Origin: Lacrimispora sphenoides
GTDB taxonomy: Bacteria; Bacillota; Clostridia; Lachnospirales; Lachnospiraceae
Direction of reading: 5' to 3'
Assembly (NCBI RefSeq): GCF_900105215.1
Contig: NZ_FOIP01000002.1
Coordinates: 1,984,001-2,048,000, forward strand
Length of the DNA: 64,000 nucleotides
Below, in pieces: positions 34,695 through 44,028 of this stretch. A model generated the notes under the pieces. It saw only the letters and a program-made list of their open reading frames with translations. It was not told the DNA's origin and made no database searches. A program made the position numbers and the translations under genes. Every line of letters begins with the position of its first letter. Positions within the stretch are counted from its first letter, which is position 1.

Positions 34695-35989
34695 ATTCTC
34701 TCCTTTCCATCGCCTGCTACGGCACATATTGATCCTTTTCTTTCCATTTTTATAAATAATAAGCAGAGCAGGCCTGCCAAAACCGTCACCACCAGCCATA
34801 CATATATGGTAGTCTGCCACCCCCGGTACTCTACCATAAGTCCAATGGTAAAAGTTGAAATTGCCGTTCCCAAATATGCCATCGCATTCAGGAAACCGGA
34901 TACCCCAGACACACGTCCGTACCGCAAGAACCGTAATGGGTAAATATTAACCACCAGCGTATTCACTGCCATCATGGAAGCCGTAATCATTGCCAGGATG
35001 CATGCCGTTATAACCGGAAAGAGGTTTCCTGCCGTACATAACAGAAGCAATCCTGCTGCAGCCCATGTAAAAAAGAATAATATAGATAATCCTATCCTCT
35101 CCCCTGTCTTGTGGTAGGCAAATCTGGCCAGGTATGCCCCCGATAAATTGATGACCGGCAGTATGGAGGTAAGCAAAACGGAAAAGGAAGCTGCTATTCC
35201 AAAGGAGTCACTGATATAAGTAGGCACCCAGGTAGTCACACCGTCCTTTAACATACCATGCACCATAATTGGTATCAGAAGTGTCAGGATACCGGAAGTT
35301 GCCATCAGTTTTCCAAAGGAGATTTGAACCGGTGCTTCCTCTTGTTTGTTCTTTTCTTTAATTCCATCATCTTGTGGAGAATCGTTTTCAGCATGGCGGC
35401 ATACATCCCAAAAACCGATACTCCACAAGATGGAGGCTGCTGCCAACAGGATTGCCGCTGCAATAAATACTCCAGGCCAGGCGGCAACAGCCAGAACTCC
35501 AGCAGACAGCAGATATGCAATCAGGGTTCCTATGATCTGTGACGAAACGATATTCACACTACAGTTCACCCGATCTTCACCCTGAAGCATTTCTGCGAAA
35601 ATGCGGATAATAGGCGCCCAGATCATTGCCTGAAAATATCCGTTGGCTCCCCAGGACAATGCCATCCATATGGCGCTATGGCTGATGCTCATAGCCACAT
35701 TGGCAAGTCCGGAGCAAAACAGCCACACAAATATCATCCGCTTGGGATTAACCCGGTCCCCCAAAAACCCATTGATCATCTGCCCCGTTCCGTAGGCAAA
35801 AAAATAAACCATGCTGATGAATCCGGCCTGAGACGCGGTCAGGAACCGCTCTGAGATGATTTGAGCCATGGCAGAAGAATAATTCAACCTTCCGATATAC
35901 GATACACAATATACCAGCCAGCATAGCAGGAATAATCTTCTGACATACTTTCTCTTCCTGATTTTACACAATACCTTTTCTCTATCCAT
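34691..35989 (-). CDS. MFS transporter (organophosphate/sugar-phosphate antiporter-like)
   Basis: 432-residue permease with about 12 membrane helices. The start is the ATG at 35989, 6 nt behind AAGGAG; the GTG at 35995 overlaps that site. The N-terminal YIGRLNYSSAMAQI, the loop after helix 2 (GFLGDRVNPKRMIF) and the central hydrophilic loop (about 195-225) resemble OPA-family carriers such as UhpC and GlpT. It is a paralogue of the MFS protein at 53992-55260. It lies 26 nt after the ABC permease pair and overlaps the TIM-barrel gene, so it belongs to the same operon. Confidence 0.88.
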   Translation of the reverse strand: MDREKVLCKIRKRKYVRRLFLLCWLVYCVSYIGRLNYSSAMAQIISERFLTASQAGFISMVYFFAYGTGQMINGFLGDRVNPKRMIFVWLFCSGLANVAMSISHSAIWMALSWGANGYFQAMIWAPIIRIFAEMLQGEDRVNCSVNIVSSQIIGTLIAYLLSAGVLAVAAWPGVFIAAAILLAAASILWSIGFWDVCRHAENDSPQDDGIKEKNKQEEAPVQISFGKLMATSGILTLLIPIMVHGMLKDGVTTWVPTYISDSFGIAASFSVLLTSILPVINLSGAYLARFAYHKTGERIGLSILFFFTWAAAGLLLLCTAGNLFPVITACILAMITASMMAVNTLVVNIYPLRFLRYGRVSGVSGFLNAMAYLGTAISTFTIGLMVEYRGWQTTIYVWLVVTVLAGLLCLLFIKMERKGSICAVAGDGKERI

Positions 35990-36015
35990 ATCCACTCCTT
36001 CATTCCCGGCGGCCT

Positions 36016-36846
36016 CTAGCCTTTCACCGCACCGTTAGTCAAGCCGCCAATGATCTTTTTCTGCATAAACACATAAAATACCATAATCGGCAGCATGGAC
36101 AGTAAAAAAGCTGCAAAAATCATTGGATAGTTAATAGCATGTGTCATCTTGAAGTTATATTGGAACAGAGTAAGAGTCCAGTAATCTGGCGACTTATTTA
36201 AGGAAAGCAGAGGGAGGAGGAAGTCATTCCAGTACCAAAGTCCGTTTTTGATCAATACCGTTGCCGTCATGGGGCTTAGAAGGGGGAAGACTATATGGAT
36301 ATAAATCTTCCAGGTCGACGCTCCATCAATATACGCCGCTTCTTCCAGTTCCATGGGGATGCCTTGTATGAAGGCCACATAAAGGAAAACACCTTCACAT
36401 ACCGCGCTTGATATGTATACGATGATCAGTCCGGGGATATTCAGCATATCCATCACTGACATAACTTTAATTAACGGAAGCATCTTTACCGTAAACGGTA
36501 CGAAAATACCTGCCAGTAAAAAGAAATATAGATATTTATAATATCCTTTTTCCCACATGTTCCTGGCAATTGCATAGGATACCATGGGTATAACAGCTAT
36601 TGTCCCAAGGGAAGCAAACACCGTAATCACCAAGGTATTTAAGACAGTCCTGGGATAACCAGAATTCGTTACAATCGCTTTAAAATTATCAAAATTAAAT
36701 CGCTTTGGTAAAGCAAAAAAACTTTGGCTCAATTCCTGAGGCGTCTTCATGGAGGTTATTACCGTTAAATAGACCGGATATGCGATTATAATAACGCCCA
36801 TGATCAGAAAGAGATACAATACCGTACTATTCAATTTCCTGCTCAT
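36016..36846 (-). CDS. Carbohydrate ABC transporter permease (MalG type)
   Basis: 276-residue inner membrane permease with about six helices. The EAA loop is ELEEAAYIDGASTWKIYIHI followed by PLLSPM, and the C-terminus VMQKKIIGGLTNGAVKG is typical of the MalG branch. It overlaps its partner (36843-37739) by four bases, with the Shine-Dalgarno inside that gene. The ATPase is not in the operon; such importers usually share an MsmK-type ATPase encoded elsewhere. Confidence 0.93.
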   Translation of the reverse strand: MSRKLNSTVLYLFLIMGVIIIAYPVYLTVITSMKTPQELSQSFFALPKRFNFDNFKAIVTNSGYPRTVLNTLVITVFASLGTIAVIPMVSYAIARNMWEKGYYKYLYFFLLAGIFVPFTVKMLPLIKVMSVMDMLNIPGLIIVYISSAVCEGVFLYVAFIQGIPMELEEAAYIDGASTWKIYIHIVFPLLSPMTATVLIKNGLWYWNDFLLPLLSLNKSPDYWTLTLFQYNFKMTHAINYPMIFAAFLLSMLPIMVFYVFMQKKIIGGLTNGAVKG

Positions 36847-37739
36847 CCCTCTTCCTCCTGATATACACTTTTCTTATTGCTGAAAGCGATCTGTAAAAAT
36901 GAAATGAAACAAATAATTACGGTCACTACCACAGCTTCTGCAATACCCAGGGAGAAGTTAACCTCCTTAAAGCCATGATTATAGATCAGCAGCGCCGTAC
37001 TTTCCGTTGCACCGCCGGGTCCTCCGTTTGTTAAAGCAACAATATAATCATATATTGTCAAACCGTCCTTAATCACCAATACCATAACAACAGTAAGTAC
37101 GGGAAGCAAAAAAGGAAAGGTAATGAATTTGAATATATCCCATCTTCTGGCACCGTCAAGGGAAGCTGATTCTACAAGCTCCTGAGGAACATTCTGCAAG
37201 CCTGCCATTAATAAAACCGTGGGGATCGCAATTCCCTGCCATACATTGGTGATCAGGACCGCAAAAATTGCCAATTTAGAACTGGACAGCAGACTCCTGC
37301 TCAGCCATTCACAATGAAGCAGCTGTCCGATCTGGGGCAGGACCTGGAAAAATACCTCGTTAAATATAAGGCCTACCGTCAGCATACTGACAACCGCCGG
37401 GAAAAAGTATGCTCCCCGAAAGAAATCCTTTGCCTTGATTTTACTGTTTAAGATAAGAGCCATGGCCAGGCTGAGTCCAACGATACTTACGACTAACAAA
37501 ATCGTATATTTGAAATTAAACCAAATTGCATTCTGAAAGCGGCTGCTTAACAGCACTCTGATATAATTCTTTATTCCAACAAACTGATAATTACTGGTCA
37601 ATCCGTTCCAATCGGTCAAGCTATAATAGATTCCCGCACCTACTGGATAGATAAAAAAGAGAATGTATAATACCGTTGCCGGAACAGAAAAAGCAAACAT
37701 TGTAATATTTCTCTCAGTCATCCCTTTCCTTTTTTTCAT
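36843..37739 (-). CDS. Carbohydrate ABC transporter permease (MalF/UgpA type)
   Basis: 298-residue permease with about six helices. The EAA loop reads ELVESASLDGARRWDIFKFI followed by TFPFLLP, and TNGGPGGATESTALLIY near the C-terminus is a hallmark of the branch. It forms the heterodimer with the MalG-type protein. It follows the binding protein gene across a 109-nt gap that contains a terminator-like hairpin. Confidence 0.93.
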   Translation of the reverse strand: MKKRKGMTERNITMFAFSVPATVLYILFFIYPVGAGIYYSLTDWNGLTSNYQFVGIKNYIRVLLSSRFQNAIWFNFKYTILLVVSIVGLSLAMALILNSKIKAKDFFRGAYFFPAVVSMLTVGLIFNEVFFQVLPQIGQLLHCEWLSRSLLSSSKLAIFAVLITNVWQGIAIPTVLLMAGLQNVPQELVESASLDGARRWDIFKFITFPFLLPVLTVVMVLVIKDGLTIYDYIVALTNGGPGGATESTALLIYNHGFKEVNFSLGIAEAVVVTVIICFISFLQIAFSNKKSVYQEEEG

Positions 37740-37757
37740 ATATCCTTCTACCTTTCT

Positions 37758-37800
37758 AAAAAATGGCTACTGTAAGTACTCCGCTACAATAGCCATTTTA
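37758..37800 (-). terminator. Intercistronic terminator/attenuator after the sugar-binding protein gene
   Basis: On the minus strand AAAATGGCTATTGTA pairs with TACAGTAGCCATTTT, followed by a short T-run (TTTTTT in total with the stem end). A partial terminator here would give more binding protein than permease message, a common arrangement. Confidence 0.7.
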
Positions 37801-37848
37801 TTTTTGGCAAGCATCCGGCCTGTCGATACTGCCCGCTACTATCTGCTG

Positions 37849-39162
37849 TTATTGGCCCGCATATTTTTCCTTACAGATTCGATCCGTCTCCTTAAGGAAA
37901 TTGTCTGTATTCTTGTCTGAGATAAGCTGCTGCACATATACAGACCATTCAGAACGCCATCCCGATGGCCAGAAGTTCACCATGGTCAGGAAGGTATTCC
38001 CGCTGTCAATGACTTCCTTGATGCCCTTTAAAGGTTCTATATTATAATTTACACCTTTGATTACTGGAGGGGTTCCTTCTTCATCCGCTACCATTTGATA
38101 GATTTCCGGCCTTGATAAGAATTCAATGAATGCTTTTGCCTCTTTCTGATGAGAGGTCTTGCTGGATACGCCATAAGCAATATCCACATTGATTGGAGTC
38201 TTATAGTCATCTCTTACCGGACTGGGATAGGGAATTAAGGTGAAGTTCAAATCAGGGTTGTTTTGCTGAATTACGGTGTATTTAGCCGTTATTGCAATAA
38301 ACATTGGAATCTTCCCGTTTGCAAAATCAGCAACACACTGTTCAATGCCATAGGACAGGGTATCTCCTGCATATTCCCTGGTTTTTAGCATTGCCTTGGC
38401 AAGCTCCTTAAAATAGGGCTTATCCTCATCGCTGAAGGAGGCCTGGGTCGTTCCTACATTCTCTGTGTCTGTATATACATCATTTTTAATAATACCGACG
38501 ATTCTTTCTCCTTCCTGTGCCAGATAGCCGGGATCTTTATCTACAAAAGTAAAAGGCGTGATTCCTTTTGACTGAAAGGCTTCACATACAGCAATCAATT
38601 CACTCCAAGTGGCGGGCAATTTCAAACCTGCTTCTTCAAACATGGTCTTGTTGCAATAAATGCCGAACGAATTCAAAGCAAAGGGCATTGCATATATCTT
38701 ACCGTTCCAGGTAGAGAATTGCAGCGCACTGTCCGATGCCCTGTTCAACCACTCCTCATTGGTCAATTCTGTATACACCCCATCATCCATCATGGTGTGA
38801 TAGGCTGTCTCTGCAGGGTATACGGACATGATATCAGGAACATCCCCAGTAGAAACTCTGGTGAATAATACCGTCTCTGCATCTGCAGGTGCTGTCTGCT
38901 TTATTACCACATTAGGGTATTCTTCTTCAAATTTTTCAATAACTTTATTAAATACCGCTTCTCCTTCGACCTTACAATTGAAAAATTCCAGCTCCACCTT
39001 TCCATCAGCTGAAGCCGCTTTTCCATTTCCCCCAATGGTACCGGCAGCTCCTCCCTCAGCCTTATTGCTTTGTTCCGCAGTCTGGCTGGCCAGACCGCAT
39101 CCGACCAGAGTCAGCGCCATTAGCATAGTCCCCAGCCCGACACCCAATACTTTCTTTTTCAT
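37849..39162 (-). CDS. Carbohydrate ABC transporter substrate-binding lipoprotein
   Basis: 437-residue family 1 extracellular binding protein. The lipobox is TLVGC near residue 22 (MKKKVLGVGLGTMLMALTLV before it), followed by a Gly/Ala linker. The mature domain starts VELEFFNCKVEGEAVFNKVI and has the usual EFLSRPEIYQMVAD and FWPSGWRSEW segments. It is the first gene of the five-gene operon and faces the YesM/YesN genes at 39393-42589 across a region with a direct-repeat operator. Ligand unknown, probably an oligosaccharide or sugar derivative. Confidence 0.92.
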   Translation of the reverse strand: MKKKVLGVGLGTMLMALTLVGCGLASQTAEQSNKAEGGAAGTIGGNGKAASADGKVELEFFNCKVEGEAVFNKVIEKFEEEYPNVVIKQTAPADAETVLFTRVSTGDVPDIMSVYPAETAYHTMMDDGVYTELTNEEWLNRASDSALQFSTWNGKIYAMPFALNSFGIYCNKTMFEEAGLKLPATWSELIAVCEAFQSKGITPFTFVDKDPGYLAQEGERIVGIIKNDVYTDTENVGTTQASFSDEDKPYFKELAKAMLKTREYAGDTLSYGIEQCVADFANGKIPMFIAITAKYTVIQQNNPDLNFTLIPYPSPVRDDYKTPINVDIAYGVSSKTSHQKEAKAFIEFLSRPEIYQMVADEEGTPPVIKGVNYNIEPLKGIKEVIDSGNTFLTMVNFWPSGWRSEWSVYVQQLISDKNTDNFLKETDRICKEKYAGQ

Positions 39163-39205
39163 AAGAAACCTCCTTTAAACTCTTGGTATTTTCGTTTGTG
39201 TGTTC

Positions 39206-39234
39206 ATTATAGAGGATTCTTTCATAATATGCTT
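39206..39234 (-). promoter_or_regulatory. Activator-dependent promoter of the sugar ABC operon
   Basis: TATAAT (39206-39211) is perfect, but the -35 position (39229-39234, AAGCAT) is far from consensus. The direct repeats at 39233-39274 touch the -35, the class II position for AraC-type activators. Confidence 0.65.
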
Positions 39235-39274
39235 GCCATATCTTCTGAACTTATTGCCATATCTTCTGAACTAT
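39233..39274. promoter_or_regulatory. Two 21-bp direct repeats, probable YesN/AraC-type operator
   Basis: TTGCCATATCTTCTGAAC occurs at 39233 and again at 39254, a period of exactly 21 bp (two helical turns), next to the -35 of the binding protein gene. This is the spacing of AraC-family half-sites. The natural binder is the response regulator encoded at 41057-42589. Confidence 0.75.
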
Positions 39275-39307
39275 TAAAGTGCGCTCTGCTTCCCAGCCTT
39301 TCTATGA

Positions 39308-39313
39308 TATAAT
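39308..39313 (+). promoter_or_regulatory. Candidate -10 for the sensor kinase gene
   Basis: TATAAT on the plus strand, 80 nt before the ATG at 39393. No good -35 is visible, so the call is weak. Confidence 0.4.
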
Positions 39314-39392
39314 AAATATACAAAAAAGGCAGATTCCGAGACCTTCCTGGATAATCTGCCCCTTAGGAAACCAAAGAAGAAAGGACACCGCC

Positions 39393-41024
39393 ATGATGAA
39401 AAAATCGGATTTTCAACTTTCTTTCCCGAAGATGAACAATCAGCTGAAGCTGATGCTGATTCTGGAAGCTATCGTACTCATGGGTGCATACATCATTATC
39501 ACGGGTGCGTACCAGAATCTGGAACGGCATAAGACCGAAGAAGCGGTAAGGCAGCTAAACGGTACCTTGATGACCAATATCGAACATACCGCCAATGCCT
39601 TGGACACACTTACCAAATCCCTGATCAGCAGTGAAGCCTACGAGGTGTCCCCTTCTCTTTGGAGCTATTTAAAATCCCGTGCAAGACAAAAAGAAAATCC
39701 AGGGAGGGTGGATGGATTATTTATAGAAAAATATTATCAGCTGACCATCTTATTTCCTCAGTTAAACTGTCTCTTCCTGTTTCGTCCGGAAGGGGATCTG
39801 ATGAGCTACAAATACAACGACCAGAAATACCACCTGCTGCAGGAATTACCCGAAAGCGACTGGGTCACCACCCTGAAGGAGAACAGGGGAGCCCTTTCTT
39901 TTATCACCCAAAAAGAAGCAGAGGACTTGGGATACCAGGTGAATAACAGGCTCTTGTTTGCCGGACGGGTTTTGAATAACATCAGCGCTTCCAGACCGGT
40001 GGCCATTATTTTAGCTGGTATTAACATCTCAGACCTTCAGTATGATTTTAAATACAATAAATTATTTGATTCCCAGCAGTTTGCCTGTTTTGATGCCAAT
40101 AAAAAGCTGCTATTTTCCTCCGACGGATTTGAGGATATTACCTGGCAGGACATACAGTCCCCTAGGGTCGAAGATCCCTATGCATATTACCTGACTGCCA
40201 ATGATAATCATACTTTATACAGCGTCATCGTTACGGATAAAAAGGATATCACCCAGTCTTCTTCCTTCCTGCGTCCTGTCTTTCTGATGATCATCCTGGT
40301 TATTTTCTTATCCAATCTTCTGCTGTCCTGGATGATAACTAAGCGGGTCATAAAATCCTACGGGGAAATGACAAAACAGGTATACCAAAAGAACCTGGCA
40401 GAAAAGGATTTAAATCTGCAGATGCTGCGATCGCAGATCAATCCCCATTTTTTGTACAATACTCTGGACCGGATGCGGATGGCCTCACTCAATGCCAACT
40501 ACCCCCATTTGGCGACTATGTGTGAACTGCTGGCAAAGATTCTCCGCTTTGGCGTCTCTGAGTCTAATAAACTGGTGACCGTAGAAGAGGAACATGCCCA
40601 TTTAGAGGAATACATCCGTTTAATCAAGTTAAGCTATGCCAATGTGTCCATCAGCACCAGCATGGATCCTGAAATCCTTTCCTACCGAATGCTTAAGCTG
40701 TTACTGCAGCCGTTGGTAGAAAACAGCATTAACCACGGTATTATTGATGATGCTTCCAATGGTTCAATTCAAATATGGGGATATGAAAAAGACGGAGAAT
40801 TGATTTTCACAGTTTCAGATAATGGAAATGGAATGGATGAAGAACACCTTGCCCTGCTGCGGGATTATCTGGAGGATAAGAATACCGCTTTTCACAGCAT
40901 CGGTTTAAAAAATATCCGAAAACGAATTCAGCTCTATTACGGAAAAGAGTATGATTTATACATTGACAGCCGGCTTCACCAGGGCACAACCGTAACAATT
41001 AAAATTCCAGTCGTAAAAGAATAA
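39393..41024 (+). CDS. YesM-type sensor histidine kinase
   Basis: 543-residue membrane kinase. The start is the ATG at 39393 (MMKKSDFQLSFPKMNNQ) after AAAGGACACC; a longer reading from 39279 would run back through the promoter region. Helix 1 is at about 20-42, an extracellular sensor at 45-295, helix 2 at about 300-320, then a linker and the His_kinase domain with His352 in QINPHFLYNTLD. The ATPase domain has LVENSINHGI, DNGNGMDEEH and SIGLKNIRKR. It is divergent from a sugar ABC operon and 32 nt before its response regulator; it probably reports on binding-protein-delivered sugar. Confidence 0.93.
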   Translation: MMKKSDFQLSFPKMNNQLKLMLILEAIVLMGAYIIITGAYQNLERHKTEEAVRQLNGTLMTNIEHTANALDTLTKSLISSEAYEVSPSLWSYLKSRARQKENPGRVDGLFIEKYYQLTILFPQLNCLFLFRPEGDLMSYKYNDQKYHLLQELPESDWVTTLKENRGALSFITQKEAEDLGYQVNNRLLFAGRVLNNISASRPVAIILAGINISDLQYDFKYNKLFDSQQFACFDANKKLLFSSDGFEDITWQDIQSPRVEDPYAYYLTANDNHTLYSVIVTDKKDITQSSSFLRPVFLMIILVIFLSNLLLSWMITKRVIKSYGEMTKQVYQKNLAEKDLNLQMLRSQINPHFLYNTLDRMRMASLNANYPHLATMCELLAKILRFGVSESNKLVTVEEEHAHLEEYIRLIKLSYANVSISTSMDPEILSYRMLKLLLQPLVENSINHGIIDDASNGSIQIWGYEKDGELIFTVSDNGNGMDEEHLALLRDYLEDKNTAFHSIGLKNIRKRIQLYYGKEYDLYIDSRLHQGTTVTIKIPVVKE

Positions 41025-41056
41025 ATTGTTTGAGCAGAAAGTGATAGGAGGCGCAT

Positions 41057-42589
41057 ATGACAAGCAATTATATTTTAATCGTAGATGATGATCCGGATAT
41101 TCTGGAGGGACTTACCCATGCGGTAGAAAAGGAATTTGAAAACAAGCTAAACGTACTAAGCTGCAGAAACGGGGTTATCGCGGCTGATATCTTAAGATGC
41201 AATACCATTGATATCCTGATTACCGACATAAAGATGCCGGTTATGAACGGGATTGAATTGCTGGACTTTATCAAGCAGCATCATATCACCTGCAAAAGTG
41301 TTGTCTTAAGCAGCTATGACGATTTTAATCTGGTAAGGGATGTCCTTCGTCTGGGTGCAGCCGATTATCTTTTAAAACCAGTTGATTTTCCGGTTCTGTA
41401 TCAGCTCTTGTACCGCTTGCTGGCTCAGGTCATGTCAGCGCAGAGCAGCTCTCCCGGACGCAACTATCCCATTAACATGCAGCAATTACTGGAGTCTTAT
41501 CTTCAGAAACCCATGCAAAAGACCGCGAATATGCTTGCATTTGAAGAAAAGTATTCCCTGATCCCCGACTCTGCCTGTATCATCGGATGCATTAAGCTGG
41601 ATGCGGTTTATTCCGGAAAGCTTTTTCAGCTTCAGGAAGGTCTGCGTGAGGACCTTTATCACTGTCTTAACCGGTCCCATATCCAATACCGAACTATCGT
41701 AACAGGGGAAATGGCCTCCTGCTTTGTATTTATGCTGTTTTCCGATACGGATATCCCCAACTGCCTGGACAGCCTGCATTCTTTTGGGGAGTATCTGGCT
41801 GACCAGGGCTATAAGTTTAAGTTCAGTAAACGATATGTCACCTTCCACCAGTGCTCCGATGGGTTTAAGGATTGCCTCACCTGGTTTGAATTCGGCTATT
41901 ATGACCTTCCCTATACCCCTGCTTATGAAGGTTGTACTGCTGAGGATATCTTAAAGTTTATCCATCAGGCAACAAATTCCCTGTCGGTTTATGACATGAA
42001 GAGTACCCTGCATTATCTCCGCCTTTTCTTTGCCGCCATCAATCATCTGAAGCCGCCGGTAAAAGAGACTAAAAAAATACTAAATAACACTATCTATTCA
42101 TTGATCCGGCTGAATCCAAAATTTATTGAGCCGGTCAGCGGACTTAAATTCAGTGAACATGATCTGTTCAGCCAAATCGAGAATGCTCCTTCCCTTTCAA
42201 TTCTGGAAAAAGAATTATACTGTTCCCTGAATCATCTGGTTGAAATAGTTTTGCATTCCCTTCAAAATAAGGAGGACTGCATCATTGAAAAGGCAAAATC
42301 CTACATCGAAAGAAACTACAATGAATGCATCAGCCTGGAAGATGTGGCAGCTCATGTTTATATGAATAAAAGCTATTTTTCCTCCTTTTTTAAAAGCAAG
42401 GCCGGCCTCACTTACCGTGATTATCTTCGCAATTACCGCATAGAAAAATCCATTTGCCTCATTGTGGAAAGCAATATGAAAATCTATGAGATAGCCCAGG
42501 CGGTTGGTTATAATGATTCCGCGCATTTTATCCGTGCCTTCAAGGAGGTAACCGGAAAAAGTCCCGGTGATTATAAGGTATCCTTATAA
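41057..42589 (+). CDS. YesN-type response regulator (receiver plus AraC domain)
   Basis: 510-residue regulator behind AGGAGG. The receiver has Asp10/Asp11, phospho-acceptor Asp57 (ILITDIKMP) and LLKPVDF. The C-terminal AraC module is complete (AKSYIERNYNECISLEDVA, HVYMNKSYFSSFFKSKAG, EIAQAVGYNDSAHFIRAFKE). It most likely activates the divergent ABC operon through the direct repeats at 39233-39274. Its last 19 bases overlap the 3' end of the convergent MATE gene. Confidence 0.93.
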   Translation: MTSNYILIVDDDPDILEGLTHAVEKEFENKLNVLSCRNGVIAADILRCNTIDILITDIKMPVMNGIELLDFIKQHHITCKSVVLSSYDDFNLVRDVLRLGAADYLLKPVDFPVLYQLLYRLLAQVMSAQSSSPGRNYPINMQQLLESYLQKPMQKTANMLAFEEKYSLIPDSACIIGCIKLDAVYSGKLFQLQEGLREDLYHCLNRSHIQYRTIVTGEMASCFVFMLFSDTDIPNCLDSLHSFGEYLADQGYKFKFSKRYVTFHQCSDGFKDCLTWFEFGYYDLPYTPAYEGCTAEDILKFIHQATNSLSVYDMKSTLHYLRLFFAAINHLKPPVKETKKILNNTIYSLIRLNPKFIEPVSGLKFSEHDLFSQIENAPSLSILEKELYCSLNHLVEIVLHSLQNKEDCIIEKAKSYIERNYNECISLEDVAAHVYMNKSYFSSFFKSKAGLTYRDYLRNYRIEKSICLIVESNMKIYEIAQAVGYNDSAHFIRAFKEVTGKSPGDYKVSL

Positions 42590-43896
42590 ACATCCGTCCT
42601 CTTTTTCCAAAACACTAATACCATACCAAGAACACTTACCAATCCTTCTGTCATAACAAATGCCAGCCATACCCCTGTCATTCCCCAAATCCGGCTCAGC
42701 ATAAGCACCATGGGAACAAGAACCACACACCCCCGCGCCACAGAAATAATAAAAGCATTCAGCCCACGCTCGGCAGCGCTTAAATACATGCATACAATTA
42801 TATTGATTCCCGCAAAGAAAAAACCGGCGAAGTAGATCCTGAGCCCCTCCCTGGCAAGAAGAACAATTGCTGCATTCTGCTCACTGTTAAACACATTGAT
42901 CATTTGATCCGAACAGAAAAATACCAGTGAATAAATTGCTGACGCTATTGCCAGGGAGGTGATAACCGCATATTGAAGCAGTTTTTTTATAATATTACCA
43001 TTCCCTGAGCCATAAGCCTTGCTGATTAACGGCTGTATTCCCTGTGCGATTCCCGTAAATACAGAGATTCCTACCAACGCTATATTGGCCACAATCCCAT
43101 AGGATGCAACCCCTAAGTTTCCCTCCAGCCCCAGGATGACCAGATTAAAGGTGATCAAAACAATCGCCGAAGACACCTCCGTAATAAATGCGGCCATACC
43201 CAGACCAAAAATATCGCGGACAGCCTTCCACTGAATTTTGCTTTGCAACCACCGGAGACTGCTCTTCCCCTGTATAAAGTTGGCAGATAAAACCACAAGA
43301 CTGATGACAGGTGCCAGACCGGTGGCAAAGGCTGCACCAAACATCCCCAGCCCCAGCGGAAACATAAATACATAGTCCAAAATTATATTGGATAGGCTTC
43401 CTGTCAGCATTGCAATCATCGACAACTTAGGATTATTGTCATTTCTCACAAATGCCAGCATGACATTGTTCAGGATAAAAAACGGAGCAAAGTAGAGTAT
43501 GGTGCTTAAATATGCCTTAGTCAGTGGCAATGTAGCTGCGTCGGCTCCCAATAATATAGCCAGAGTCCCGGTGCCCAGGACTCCTGTGATTGCAAACAGC
43601 ACTCCCGCCAGAATTCCTAACTTTAAACTGGTGGTAAAAACGGTATTTATCCGTTTCCCCCCATTCTGGGATTTCAGAATGCTGTAGCGGGTAGCACCTC
43701 CTATACCGATCATCAATCCAGTACCATTAATCAGGCTGTAAATCCCAATTGAAAAATTCAGTGCTGCCAGGCCTGCAGCGCCCAGTGCCTTTGATACAAA
43801 AAAGGTGTCTGCCAGGATATAGCAGGATAGCCCGATCATCCCCGAAATATTAAGGCTCACATACTTGGTGTAGTCTTTTAAGACAGATTGTTCCAT
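42571..43896 (-). CDS. MATE-family efflux transporter
   Basis: 441-residue multidrug and toxin extrusion protein with about 12 helices. The start is the ATG at 43896 (MEQSVLKDYTKYVSLNI) behind AAAGGAGG. MATE features are ILADTFFVSKALGAAGLAAL in the first repeat and GIAQGIQPLISKAYGSGN in the second. It probably exports cationic compounds in exchange for Na+ or H+. The gene has a strong promoter (44029-44057) and a terminator-like hairpin just before its ribosome binding site, so expression is probably attenuated. It overlaps the convergent response regulator gene by 19 bp. Confidence 0.9.
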   Translation of the reverse strand: MEQSVLKDYTKYVSLNISGMIGLSCYILADTFFVSKALGAAGLAALNFSIGIYSLINGTGLMIGIGGATRYSILKSQNGGKRINTVFTTSLKLGILAGVLFAITGVLGTGTLAILLGADAATLPLTKAYLSTILYFAPFFILNNVMLAFVRNDNNPKLSMIAMLTGSLSNIILDYVFMFPLGLGMFGAAFATGLAPVISLVVLSANFIQGKSSLRWLQSKIQWKAVRDIFGLGMAAFITEVSSAIVLITFNLVILGLEGNLGVASYGIVANIALVGISVFTGIAQGIQPLISKAYGSGNGNIIKKLLQYAVITSLAIASAIYSLVFFCSDQMINVFNSEQNAAIVLLAREGLRIYFAGFFFAGINIIVCMYLSAAERGLNAFIISVARGCVVLVPMVLMLSRIWGMTGVWLAFVMTEGLVSVLGMVLVFWKKRTDVYKDTL

Positions 43897-43916
43897 CTCA
43901 TATCCTCCTTTGAACA

Positions 43917-43976
43917 TAAAAAAGGTGTTCTTAAAATATTCCTTCTACGACCTAACGGAATATTTCAGAACACCTT
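43917..43976 (-). promoter_or_regulatory. Terminator-like attenuator in the MATE leader
   Basis: AAGGTGTTCT and AGAACACCTT form the base and AAATATTCC/GGAATATTT the top of a hairpin of about 20 bp (43922-43942 with 43957-43976). On the minus strand it ends in TTTTTT, about 6 nt before AAAGGAGG of the MATE gene. A small upstream stem (TTCTTTG...TAAAGAA) could be part of a switch. Confidence 0.7.
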
Positions 43977-44028
43977 AAAATTCTTTACCCGGTGGCAAAG
44001 AACAGGTTATTTATTTAAAACCAGAGTT

